Shown: positions 7,645 through 14,305 of the stretch, in pieces | Position numbering within the stretch: the stretch's first letter is position 1 | Layout of the letters: each line of letters begins with the position of its first letter | Origin: a bacterium | Lineage (GTDB): Bacteria > Cyanobacteriota > Sericytochromatia > S15B-MN24 > VGJW01 | Direction of reading: 5' to 3' | Assembly (NCBI GenBank): GCA_021781555.1 | Contig: JAJXWQ010000029.1 | Location: forward strand, 1 to 40,585 | DNA: 40,585 nt | Position numbers and translations under genes: made by a program | The notes under the pieces: generated by a model | Told to the model about the DNA's origin: nothing | Seen by the model: the letters and a program-made list of their open reading frames with translations, nothing else | Databases searched by the model: none

Positions 7645-9315
7645 TTACCTGGCGGACAGGTAGTCCTGGTACTGCGGATCCCACATCATCGACCGGATCA
7701 GCGCCTTCAGGTCGTCCGGCCGATCGATTCGAGCCAGGCCATCCTGGAATGCGACCTCGGCCACCCCCTCGGCGACGGTCGCCGAGATTTCCCAGATCTT
7801 GGAAACTGGAGGATACACGCGACCGAGCGCCAGATCGCTCTCTTGAACGAGGCTCGCGAGGGCCTTGGCTGCGGTGAAGAACATCTTGTCCGTCACCCGC
7901 CGGGCCTGGCTGGCCACGATCCCAAGCCCCAGACCGGGGAAGATGTAGGCGTTGTTGCCCTGGCCCGGGACGTAGACCTTGCCCCCGAAATCGACGGGCG
8001 GAAACGGGCTGCCGCTCGTGTAGACGGCACGGCCGTCGGACCACTTGTAGGCCTGCTCGGCGGTGCATTCGGCCTTGGAGGTCGGATTGGAAAGCGCCAT
8101 CACGATGGGCCGCTCGTTGATCCGGGCCATCTCGCGGACGATCGGTTCGGTGAAGGCACCTCGGATCGCGCACGCTCCGATGAGGGCGGTGGGCTTGAGC
8201 TCCTGGATGGCGGTCTGCAGGTCCGTGATCGGCTCGTGGTCATGGGCGAAGGGCGCCTTGTGCTCGGTCAGGCGATCGCGGCCCTTGACGATGAGTCCGT
8301 TGCGGTCCATCAGCCAGCAATGCTGCCTGGCTTCCTCGAGCGAGGCGCCCTCGCTCACCATGGCCGAAACGATCAGGCTTGCGATGCCAATGGCAGCCTC
8401 GCCCGCTCCGTAGAACAGGACCTTCTGATCCCGGAGACTGCCTCCGACCAGGCGCAGCGAGGAGATCATCCCGGAGGTTGCCGTAGCGGCCGTGCCCTGG
8501 ATATCGTCGTTGAAGGTGCAGACGCGGTTGCGATACTTCTCGAGCAGGCGGAAGGCATTCGCGTTGCCGAAGTCCTCGAACTGGATGAGTGCCAGGGGCA
8601 GGTTCTCCTGGACCGCCATCACGAATTCCTCGACAAAGGCGTCGTATTCCTCGCCACGCGTGCGGTGGGTCCGCAGGCCGAGGTAGTGCGGGTCGGCGAG
8701 GAAGGCCTCGTTGTCCGTGCCGACGTCGAGGGTGACCGGCAAGACCTGGGCCGGGTGAATGCCCGAACAGGCGGTGTAGAGCGAAAGCTTTCCGACCGGA
8801 ATACCCATGCCGCTGGCCCCGAGATCGCCGAGGCCAAGGATGCGCTCGCCATCCGTCACGACGATCACGCGAACATCGCGATGCGGCCAGTTGCGCAGCG
8901 TCTGGGCGACGTGGCCACGATCCGTGATGGGGATATACAGACCGCGGGGCCGGCGAAACATCCGTCCGAACTCCTGGCAGGCCGTGCCCACCGTCGGCGT
9001 GTAGATGATGGGCAGGATCTCTTCCAGGTTATCCCGGACCACACGGTAAAACAGGGTCTCGTTGGTATCGTGCAAGCCCATCAAGCGGGTGTACTTGTTG
9101 ATGTCCTTGCTCAGGCGGCGGATGTTCTCGATTTCCCTTCCCGCCTGCTCCTCGAGGGTCTCCACCGCCGGCGGCAAAAGGCCCTGGAGACCGAGCGCCC
9201 GACGCTCGGCAAGGCTGAAAGCCGTACCCTTGTTCAAGAGGGGATCGTGGAGAAGCGCGACCCCCGTCGCCATTTGTATCCCTTGCTCGGTCGTTGGCAG
9301 CACTAGCTCTTGCAT
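7645..9315 (-). CDS. maeA: NAD-type malic enzyme (oxaloacetate-decarboxylating malate dehydrogenase)
   Basis: Converts malate to pyruvate and CO2 with reduction of NAD(P). The 556-residue protein is of the large, MaeA/eukaryotic type. The signatures are clear: LLNKGTAFSLAERR at the N-terminus, the tyrosine motif IIYTPTVG, the metal/substrate-binding FEDFGNANAF, the FNDDIQGTA motif, the nucleotide-binding loop FYGAGEAAIG and the C-terminal GQGNNAYIFPGLGLG. The ATG at 9315 is chosen; the alternative ATG 14 codons later would still keep the domain intact. An AAAGG lies just upstream, after a stable leader hairpin at 9332-9353. It is a single-gene unit with a hairpin after its stop. Cofactor preference (NAD versus NADP) is inferred from overall similarity only. 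Confidence 0.95.
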   Translation of the reverse strand: MQELVLPTTEQGIQMATGVALLHDPLLNKGTAFSLAERRALGLQGLLPPAVETLEEQAGREIENIRRLSKDINKYTRLMGLHDTNETLFYRVVRDNLEEILPIIYTPTVGTACQEFGRMFRRPRGLYIPITDRGHVAQTLRNWPHRDVRVIVVTDGERILGLGDLGASGMGIPVGKLSLYTACSGIHPAQVLPVTLDVGTDNEAFLADPHYLGLRTHRTRGEEYDAFVEEFVMAVQENLPLALIQFEDFGNANAFRLLEKYRNRVCTFNDDIQGTAATATSGMISSLRLVGGSLRDQKVLFYGAGEAAIGIASLIVSAMVSEGASLEEARQHCWLMDRNGLIVKGRDRLTEHKAPFAHDHEPITDLQTAIQELKPTALIGACAIRGAFTEPIVREMARINERPIVMALSNPTSKAECTAEQAYKWSDGRAVYTSGSPFPPVDFGGKVYVPGQGNNAYIFPGLGLGIVASQARRVTDKMFFTAAKALASLVQESDLALGRVYPPVSKIWEISATVAEGVAEVAFQDGLARIDRPDDLKALIRSMMWDPQYQDYLSAR

Positions 9316-9331
9316 GATGGCCTTTCACTTC

Positions 9332-9353
9332 CGGCTCCCATTCAAGGGAGCCG
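9332..9353 (-). promoter_or_regulatory. Stem-loop in the malic enzyme leader
   Basis: An 8-bp stem (CGGCTCCC with GGGAGCCG) with a 6-base loop, ending 17 bases upstream of the maeA ATG. The GGGAG arm resembles a ribosome-binding site but is sequestered in the stem. It could modulate translation or be a terminator of an upstream transcript; no U run follows. Confidence 0.4.
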
Positions 9354-9434
9354 TACCATCCTACCGCCGGCTGTTTCGAACCGAAACCCGGTCAAAGTGC
9401 GGAACTGCTTTGTAGCGAACTGCCCGGCCGACTC

Positions 9435-10754
9435 TTAGCTCGGCTGCGCCTGGTCGGCAGCCGCTCCATTGTGTGCCAGCAGCCGCGAGCGCGCCATACC
9501 TACCAGGAAGAGGGAGCCACAGACGAGGATCGTCCCGGAGCCGGCGATCTCCCTGGCCAGCTCGAGCGCTGCGCTCGGATCGGCGACGATGCGCGTATCT
9601 GCAAGCGGGCTGAAGGCTGCCAGGTCTGCGGCCGGCATGGCTCGATCCGAGGGGGGAGTCGTGAGGATCAGGGCGCTCGCCTGCGGCGCCAAAAGCTCGA
9701 GCATGGCCGCAGCGGGCTTGTCCGCCAAGGCGCCGAAGACCGCGACGGGGTGGCCCAGCTCCGGCAGCTCGTCGAGGGAGCGGACGAGTTCCCGCATGCC
9801 CGCCTCGTTGTGGGCGCCGTCGAGAAGCCAGCGGGACTCGCCGATCTCCAGGAATTCCATCCGTCCGGGCCAGGTGGCGCTGGCCAGGCCCTGGCGCAGC
9901 GCATCCTCACCGAGGACCCAGCCTTGGTCCCGCAGGGCGAAGGCGGCCTCGAGCGCCAGCGCGGCGTTCTTTTGCTGGTAGGTCCCCCGCAGGCCGAGCT
10001 CCCACTCCCGACCCGCAAAGCGGATGCCCTGGCCGCGCGGCTTCCGACCTGGGGCGCCGGGAGGGGCTGCGCTGGGCTCGGCTGCCGGAACCCAGGTCAG
10101 GGGCGCGCCCTTGTCACGTGCGATCTCCTGGATCACCGCGAGCGCATCCCCTTCGGCCTGCGTGAGCACCGGTCGGCCCGGCTTGAGGATCCCGGCCTTC
10201 TCCCGGGCGATCGCCGCCGCGTCAGGGCCGAGAATCTCCGTGTGATCGAGCGAGATGTTCGTGATGATCGTCAGCACGGGGGCAGCGACGACGTTGGTGG
10301 AATCCAGCCGGCCGCCCAGGCCGACCTCGAGAACCGCCACGTCGACCTGTTCGTGGGCGAACCAGGCCAGGGCGGCGCAGGCGATCATGTCGAAATCCGA
10401 GAAGGGTGCCGGGGTCAGGCCGGCCTGCTCGACCTGCCTGGCCGCGGCGCGGGCCTCGGCCAGCAACACCTCGAGCTCCGCGGGCGGGCAGGATCTGCCA
10501 TCGATCCAGAGCTGGTCGGCAGGGGTTTCGAGCTTGGGCGACGTGAACCGCCCCACGCGCTTGCCCGCCGCCCGCAGCATGCCAGCGATCATCGCCGTGA
10601 CCGAGCCCTTGCCGTTGGTGCCGGCCACGTGGACGACGGGATAGGCCAGGTGCGGATCGCCAAGCCGCGCCAGGACCTGGACCAGCGAATCCGGACCTGG
10701 CCACTGGGTCAACCAGGGTCGAAGCTGAGCGGCGGAGGTTGCGTTGACGAGCAT
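9435..10754 (-). CDS. folC: Bifunctional folylpolyglutamate synthase / dihydrofolate synthase
   Basis: ATP-dependent ligase that adds glutamate to dihydropteroate and to tetrahydrofolate, in the cytoplasm. The 439-residue protein has the P-loop HVAGTNGKGSV, the RFTSPKLETPADQLWIDG segment, the DVAVLEVGLGGRLDSTN motif, SLDHTEILG and REKAGILKPGRP, and the C-terminal domain signatures PGRMEFLE, LLDGAHNEAGM and VFGALADKPAAAM. The length is normal. The ATG at 10754 has a GGAG site about 7 bases upstream. It is divergent from folP, so the folate genes form a back-to-back group across a 192-base gap. Residues 225-250 contain a Pro/Ala-rich linker that varies in this family. Confidence 0.95.
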   Translation of the reverse strand: MLVNATSAAQLRPWLTQWPGPDSLVQVLARLGDPHLAYPVVHVAGTNGKGSVTAMIAGMLRAAGKRVGRFTSPKLETPADQLWIDGRSCPPAELEVLLAEARAAARQVEQAGLTPAPFSDFDMIACAALAWFAHEQVDVAVLEVGLGGRLDSTNVVAAPVLTIITNISLDHTEILGPDAAAIAREKAGILKPGRPVLTQAEGDALAVIQEIARDKGAPLTWVPAAEPSAAPPGAPGRKPRGQGIRFAGREWELGLRGTYQQKNAALALEAAFALRDQGWVLGEDALRQGLASATWPGRMEFLEIGESRWLLDGAHNEAGMRELVRSLDELPELGHPVAVFGALADKPAAAMLELLAPQASALILTTPPSDRAMPAADLAAFSPLADTRIVADPSAALELAREIAGSGTILVCGSLFLVGMARSRLLAHNGAAADQAQPS

Positions 10755-10873
10755 GGCGATGGCTCCGGGGGGCCAGGCGGCCCGCGGGTCGTCCGGCGCG
10801 TGCTACCATAGCAGACTGCCAGGATCCGTCGCAACCGCCCGCCGCCCCGATCCTGGCCGACGCAAGGGCGACC

Positions 10874-10942
10874 CGGAGCCTTTCGCAGCGAGGCTGGCGG
10901 GCGAGAGGCCCAGAAGGGCCCGCTCAAACGGGAAAGGGTCTT
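10874..10942 (+). repeat. Possible decayed copy of the 104-bp repeat
   Basis: In the folC-folP gap, the order GCAGCGAGG, GGCGAGAGG, AGGGCCCGCTCAAACG, AAAGGGTCTTA resembles the 3' half of the intact repeat (GCAGCGAAG, GCGCAGAGGG, CCCGTTCAAAC, AAAAGGTCTA). Resemblance is partial, so this is tentative. No clear promoter was seen for either folate gene in this gap. Confidence 0.3.
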
Positions 10943-10946
10943 ACCG

Positions 10947-11807
10947 GTGACCATCGGGCTCCAGAGTTCCAGCGTCTTCCGCTGCGGGCGCTTCAGCCTC
11001 GAACTCGGGCGCCGGACCCTGATCATGGGCATACTGAACCTGACCCCGGACTCCTTCTCGGGGGACGGCATCGACGGCGATCCCGCACGAGCCGTCGAGC
11101 GGGCCAACGAGCTCGTCGCGGCCGGCGCCGACATCCTCGACATCGGTGGCGAGTCGACCCGGCCTGGCTCGGCGGTCATCGACGCGGACCTGGAACTCCG
11201 GCGCGTGATGCCGGTGATCGAGCGCCTGGGCGATCTGCCCGTGCCGATCTCGGTCGACACGCGACGGGTAGCCGTCGCTCGATCCGCACTGGCTGCGGGA
11301 GCCGCCATCATCAACGACGTCACGGGCCTGGGCGAGGGACCTCCGCTGGCCAGCCTCATCGCCGGTTCGGGCGCCGGGGTGGTGCTCATGCACATGCAGG
11401 GAACCCCCCAGGACATGCAGCGCGATCCGCACTACGAGGACGTCGTGGGCGAGGTTGCGACCTTCCTGGCGGCGCGGGCGCGGGCCGCTTGCCAGGCCGG
11501 CATGGCTCCGGATCGCATCGTCCTGGATCCGGGCATCGGTTTCGGCAAGACGGCCGAGCACAACCTCGCGCTGCTGGCCCACCTGGATGCCCTGAAGGAA
11601 CTCGGGTACCCGGTCCTGGTCGGCACGTCGCGCAAGTCGTTCATCGGACAGATCACCGGCCAGCAGGTGGGGTCCCGCGTGGCCGGCAGCCTGGCTTCCG
11701 TGGCGCTGGCCGTAGCCCGGGGCGCGGACATCGTGCGCGTGCACGACGTGCACGAGACCCGCCAGGCGGTAGCGATCGCAGATGCGATCGTCCGGGAGGC
11801 CCGATGA
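10947..11807 (+). CDS. folP: Dihydropteroate synthase
   Basis: Condenses 6-hydroxymethyl-7,8-dihydropterin pyrophosphate with p-aminobenzoate in folate synthesis; the sulfonamide target. The 286-residue protein shows MGILNLTPDSFSGDG, ADILDIGGESTRPG, PISVDTRRVAVA, AIINDVTG, LMHMQGTPQDMQ, IVLDPGIGFGKT, LVGTSRKSFIG and RVHDVHET, all in family order. The start is a GTG at 10947 (about ten residues before the usual core), with no strong ribosome-binding site, so the exact start is less sure than the identity. Its TGA overlaps the ATG of a ten-codon mini-ORF that bridges to folB, pointing to coupled translation of the folP-folB pair. Confidence 0.95.
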   Translation: MTIGLQSSSVFRCGRFSLELGRRTLIMGILNLTPDSFSGDGIDGDPARAVERANELVAAGADILDIGGESTRPGSAVIDADLELRRVMPVIERLGDLPVPISVDTRRVAVARSALAAGAAIINDVTGLGEGPPLASLIAGSGAGVVLMHMQGTPQDMQRDPHYEDVVGEVATFLAARARAACQAGMAPDRIVLDPGIGFGKTAEHNLALLAHLDALKELGYPVLVGTSRKSFIGQITGQQVGSRVAGSLASVALAVARGADIVRVHDVHETRQAVAIADAIVREAR

Positions 11808-11836
11808 CCCTCGACGCCCCTGGCCGGAGATCCTGA
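11804..11836 (+). CDS. Ten-codon bridging mini-ORF between folP and folB
   Basis: ATG at 11804 overlaps the folP stop (ATGA), encodes MTLDAPGRRS, and its TGA overlaps the folB ATG by one base (TGATG). A GGGAGG site sits about 5 bases upstream, within the folP 3' end, which is a better site than folB itself has. It is most simply a translational-coupling relay that carries ribosomes from folP into folB rather than a functional peptide. Its translation is inferred, not shown. Confidence 0.45.
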   Translation: MTLDAPGRRS

Positions 11837-12204
11837 TGACAGACAAGATGTTGCTCACCGGTTTGGTCTTCGTGGGACATCACGGCTGCTCGGCCGCGGA
11901 GCAGGAGGTCGGCCAGCGCATCCGCGTCTCGGCCGAGCTCGCGCTCGACGTGCGCCAGGCCGCCCGGACCGACGACCTGCGCGACACCGAGAACTGGTCG
12001 ACCCTCTACAAGGAGATCAAGGCCATCGTCGAGGAGCGGAGGTTCGCCCTGGTCGAGGCCCTGACCGAGGCGATCGCCCAGCAGCTCCTGGAGCACGAGC
12101 GCGTCAGCCAGGTCGTCGTGCGAGTGGAGAAGCTCCAGCCGGCGTTCCGAGGCCCGCTCGAGAGCGTCGGGATCGAGGTCCTGCGGACCAAGCCGAAAGC
12201 GTGA
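11836..12204 (+). CDS. folB: Dihydroneopterin aldolase
   Basis: Cleaves 7,8-dihydroneopterin to 6-hydroxymethyl-7,8-dihydropterin and glycolaldehyde, supplying the substrate used (after pyrophosphorylation) by FolP. The 122-residue protein has the normal length and the motifs LLTGLVFVGHHGCSAAEQEVGQ, the glutamate/glutamine active-site context, LVEALTEAIAQQLLEHERV and the C-terminal VRVEKLQPAF. The ATG at 11836 has GGAG 8 bases upstream and overlaps the stop of the mini-ORF. No folK (pyrophosphokinase) follows; the next gene is unrelated. The 94-base gap after folB contains an AT-richer stretch (TTAATCCAAACCTAAG) that may be the promoter area of the next gene. Confidence 0.92.
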   Translation: MTDKMLLTGLVFVGHHGCSAAEQEVGQRIRVSAELALDVRQAARTDDLRDTENWSTLYKEIKAIVEERRFALVEALTEAIAQQLLEHERVSQVVVRVEKLQPAFRGPLESVGIEVLRTKPKA

Positions 12205-12298
12205 GCCAACCCCAAGCACGGCTCGGCCTTGCTACTTCTTAGCCCTGGCTTAATCCAAACCTAAGACAGGACCGACCCCTGACCGCCGACAGCAAGGT

Positions 12299-13081
12299 AT
12301 GCAGGCTGGCAAGGTAGGGAGCTTGGCCTCGCGTGCCGTCCCGCTTTCGGCCGGGACCGCCGCAGGCACTCTGGCGCAGGCACGGGGGGGTTCATCCCCA
12401 CCGGCGTCGTCCGGCGCAGGCGCGGCATCTGGCTCTCAGATCGTCTCCGCGGAATCGTCCCTGTCGTCCATTTTGGCCGGTGCGTCGTCCTTGCTCTCGG
12501 TGGGGTCCTCCATCGCCGGCGTCGGCGGTGCCACTGGCGATCCCGCCACACTCTCGGTCGACGGCCATGGCAACCTGGTCATCGCCTACCCGGTCCTCGG
12601 CTTGTTCCCCGTGCACTTCGCCGTCAGCACCGAGGATCTCCTTTCGGGCAAGTACGGCCGGTCGCTCACGGCCGATCTGCGCCGCCCCGGCGAGGCCGTC
12701 GTCTCGGGCGATCTGAGCTGGCACGGCATCCCGGTGCCGGTGCCTGGCATGGCGATCGCGGGACTGCCGCCGATCCCGGGCGTCAGCACGGTCCAGGCCA
12801 ACCTGCTGGCCGATCATGTTCTGCGCCTGCAAGGACAGGCGACGGCCGGGATGCACTGGGGCGCGACGCTGAGCCTGGCGAAGCTGAGCAACGGCGTCTA
12901 CCGCACCACGATATCCAACGTGAGCCTGTTTTCTTCGCAGATGAACGTCCCCGACTGGCTCGTGCGAGCAGCGACCTGGATCGCAGCCAAGCTCGGCGAA
13001 CTCCCCCCGGGCGTCCAGCGCAATTCAGACGGCACCTTCACCCTCGACCTCAACCAGGTCCTCGGGCCCGCGTCGGACTGA
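12299..13081 (+). CDS. Unrecognised protein with Ser/Gly/Ala-rich N-terminus
   Basis: A 260-residue protein that I do not recognise. Residues 1-75 are low complexity, dominated by Ser, Gly and Ala. From about 80 onward there is an ordered, beta-rich domain with LSVDGHGNLVIAYPVLGLFPVHFAVSTEDL-like alternation (given here as the pattern only over residues 84-113), a VPVPGMAIAGLPPIPGV loop and a C-terminal amphipathic segment with PDWLVRAATWIAAKLGELPPGV. No signal peptide or membrane span is evident. The ATG at 12299 has an AGCAAGG a few bases upstream. It sits between folB and a hairpin plus the 104-bp repeat doublet. The coherent reading frame and codon use support a real gene; function unknown. 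Confidence 0.62.
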   Translation: MQAGKVGSLASRAVPLSAGTAAGTLAQARGGSSPPASSGAGAASGSQIVSAESSLSSILAGASSLLSVGSSIAGVGGATGDPATLSVDGHGNLVIAYPVLGLFPVHFAVSTEDLLSGKYGRSLTADLRRPGEAVVSGDLSWHGIPVPVPGMAIAGLPPIPGVSTVQANLLADHVLRLQGQATAGMHWGATLSLAKLSNGVYRTTISNVSLFSSQMNVPDWLVRAATWIAAKLGELPPGVQRNSDGTFTLDLNQVLGPASD

Positions 13082-13100
13082 TCCGGTCCGTTCGCCCGCT

Positions 13101-13119
13101 GCGCTGCAGCGCGCAGCGC
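13101..13119. terminator. Hairpin after the unrecognised gene
   Basis: A 7-bp stem, GCGCTGC with GCAGCGC, and a 5-base loop, 20 bases past the stop, followed by TCTTG. A weak U run makes it a possible terminator only. Confidence 0.4.
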
Positions 13120-13156
13120 TCTTGCCCGGGGGGCCGGCGCGGGTTGACGGCGGCGT

Positions 13157-13260
13157 TAGAGTGCTCCCGGTTTGAATGGATCGAGCCCGATGAGTCAAAC
13201 GGGGCCCGGTTGCGCAGCGAAGCGACCGCGCAGAGGGCCCCGTTCAAACTGCAAAAGGCC
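13157..13260 (+). repeat. 104-bp dispersed repeat, tandem copy A
   Basis: Begins TAGAGTGCTCCCGGTTTGAA and ends GCAAAAGGCC, directly abutting copy B. Contains inverted arms AACGGGGCCC and GGGCCCCGTT flanking a GTTGCGCAGCGAAGCGACC core. Differs from copy B at two positions out of 104. Confidence 0.95.
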
Positions 13261-13364
13261 TAGAGTGCTCCCGGTTTGAATGGATCGAGCCCGATGAGTC
13301 AAACGGGGCCCGGATGCGCAGCGAAGCGACCGCGCAGAGGGCCCCGTTCAAACTGCAAAAGGTC
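13261..13364 (+). repeat. 104-bp dispersed repeat, tandem copy B
   Basis: Second unit of the doublet, followed by TAGA. The arms are at 13302-13311 and 13339-13348. The word GTTTGA at 13274 can pair with TCAAAC at 13299 or at 13348, so two alternative folds are possible. It lies 61 bases upstream of the M23 peptidase start. Confidence 0.95.
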
Positions 13365-13425
13365 TAGATTGGATGGGTCGTCGCCCGGACCAAAGACGGC
13401 AAGGCCGAGCCAGAAGGGAAACCGC

Positions 13426-14283
13426 ATGACCGCGAATCCGCAGGAGACGGGCGGGAGCGTACCGGCCGAGCAGCGTGGCGACAGCCGCGTCCTCCGGTAT
13501 GACGCCTCCGCCGTGTTCATGCTCGAGCCGGTCCTGGGACCCCTGACCTACCTGGGGTTCAGACCCTTCGGACGCCGCATTCCGGTCTACAAGTACTACG
13601 ACCAGAGCGGCCTGGACATCAGCTACGGGCTGGTGGTCTCGACCCGGCGATCGCGGGATTGGCGTGGCGGCAGGCGGACCTACGAAGGCCACCCCGGCGT
13701 GGACTTCGTCGTCCCGGTCGGGACTCCGGTCGTCGCCGCCGCACCGGGGGTCGTACGCAGTGTCGGGGACGATCCGCTCGGCGGGACCTTCGTGTGGATC
13801 GACCACGGCGGCGGCTACGGTTCCGACTACCACCACCTGTCGAAGGCCCTGGTCGAGACCGGCCAGAGCGTGGCCCGTGGACAGCGCATCGCGCGCTCGG
13901 GTGCCACGGGCTGGATCCTGACCGGCACCCGACCATGGATCCCTCCGCACCTGCACTTCGGGCTCACGGTCAATGGCCTTCCGCTCGATCCCTACACGGG
14001 ACCGACCCCGTGGGGGAAAGCCGGATTCTGGCGGGATCCCGATCGTCCGCTGCCGTTTGCCAGCGGGGTAGAACCAGGTCCCGACCTGCCGATGAGCCTG
14101 CGGCCCAAGGACGAGGTCTTTGCCGCCGATGCGGACGTGGCCCCGATCCTCTTTGGCAACTACGGCAACGTCATGGCCTTCCTGGCGCCCGCAGCCATCA
14201 GTTTCAGTCCCGAGCCGCTCGACCTCAGGGTGCAGCTCACCCTTCCCTTCGAGGCCAGCCAGTTCGACGAGGTCATCGTCTGA
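13426..14283 (+). CDS. M23-family (LytM-fold) metallopeptidase
   Basis: A 285-residue protein with a zinc endopeptidase domain of the LytM/M23 type, a family that cuts peptide bridges in peptidoglycan. The zinc ligands are visible: HPGVDF (His and Asp of the HxxxD motif, near residue 90) and HLHFG (near residue 183), with the HHLSK histidine between. The glycine-rich AAPGVVRSVG turn is typical. The ATG at 13426 is chosen for the GAAGGGA site about 8 bases upstream; longer in-frame reading upstream runs into the repeat and has no protein-like character. No signal peptide or membrane segment is visible, unusual for a wall enzyme. The C-terminal 90 residues are an unrecognised beta-rich extension. 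Its downstream neighbour is convergent. Confidence 0.85.
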   Translation: MTANPQETGGSVPAEQRGDSRVLRYDASAVFMLEPVLGPLTYLGFRPFGRRIPVYKYYDQSGLDISYGLVVSTRRSRDWRGGRRTYEGHPGVDFVVPVGTPVVAAAPGVVRSVGDDPLGGTFVWIDHGGGYGSDYHHLSKALVETGQSVARGQRIARSGATGWILTGTRPWIPPHLHFGLTVNGLPLDPYTGPTPWGKAGFWRDPDRPLPFASGVEPGPDLPMSLRPKDEVFAADADVAPILFGNYGNVMAFLAPAAISFSPEPLDLRVQLTLPFEASQFDEVIV

Positions 14284-14305
14284 GGATCCCGCCCGCGAGA
14301 ACCGG

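Noticed and set aside
13050-13247. Small minus-strand frame starting MNGALCAVASLRNRAP, also found at 30260-30508
   Set aside because: The identical peptide comes from the 104-bp repeat read in one frame; it has no ribosome-binding site and different ends at each locus.
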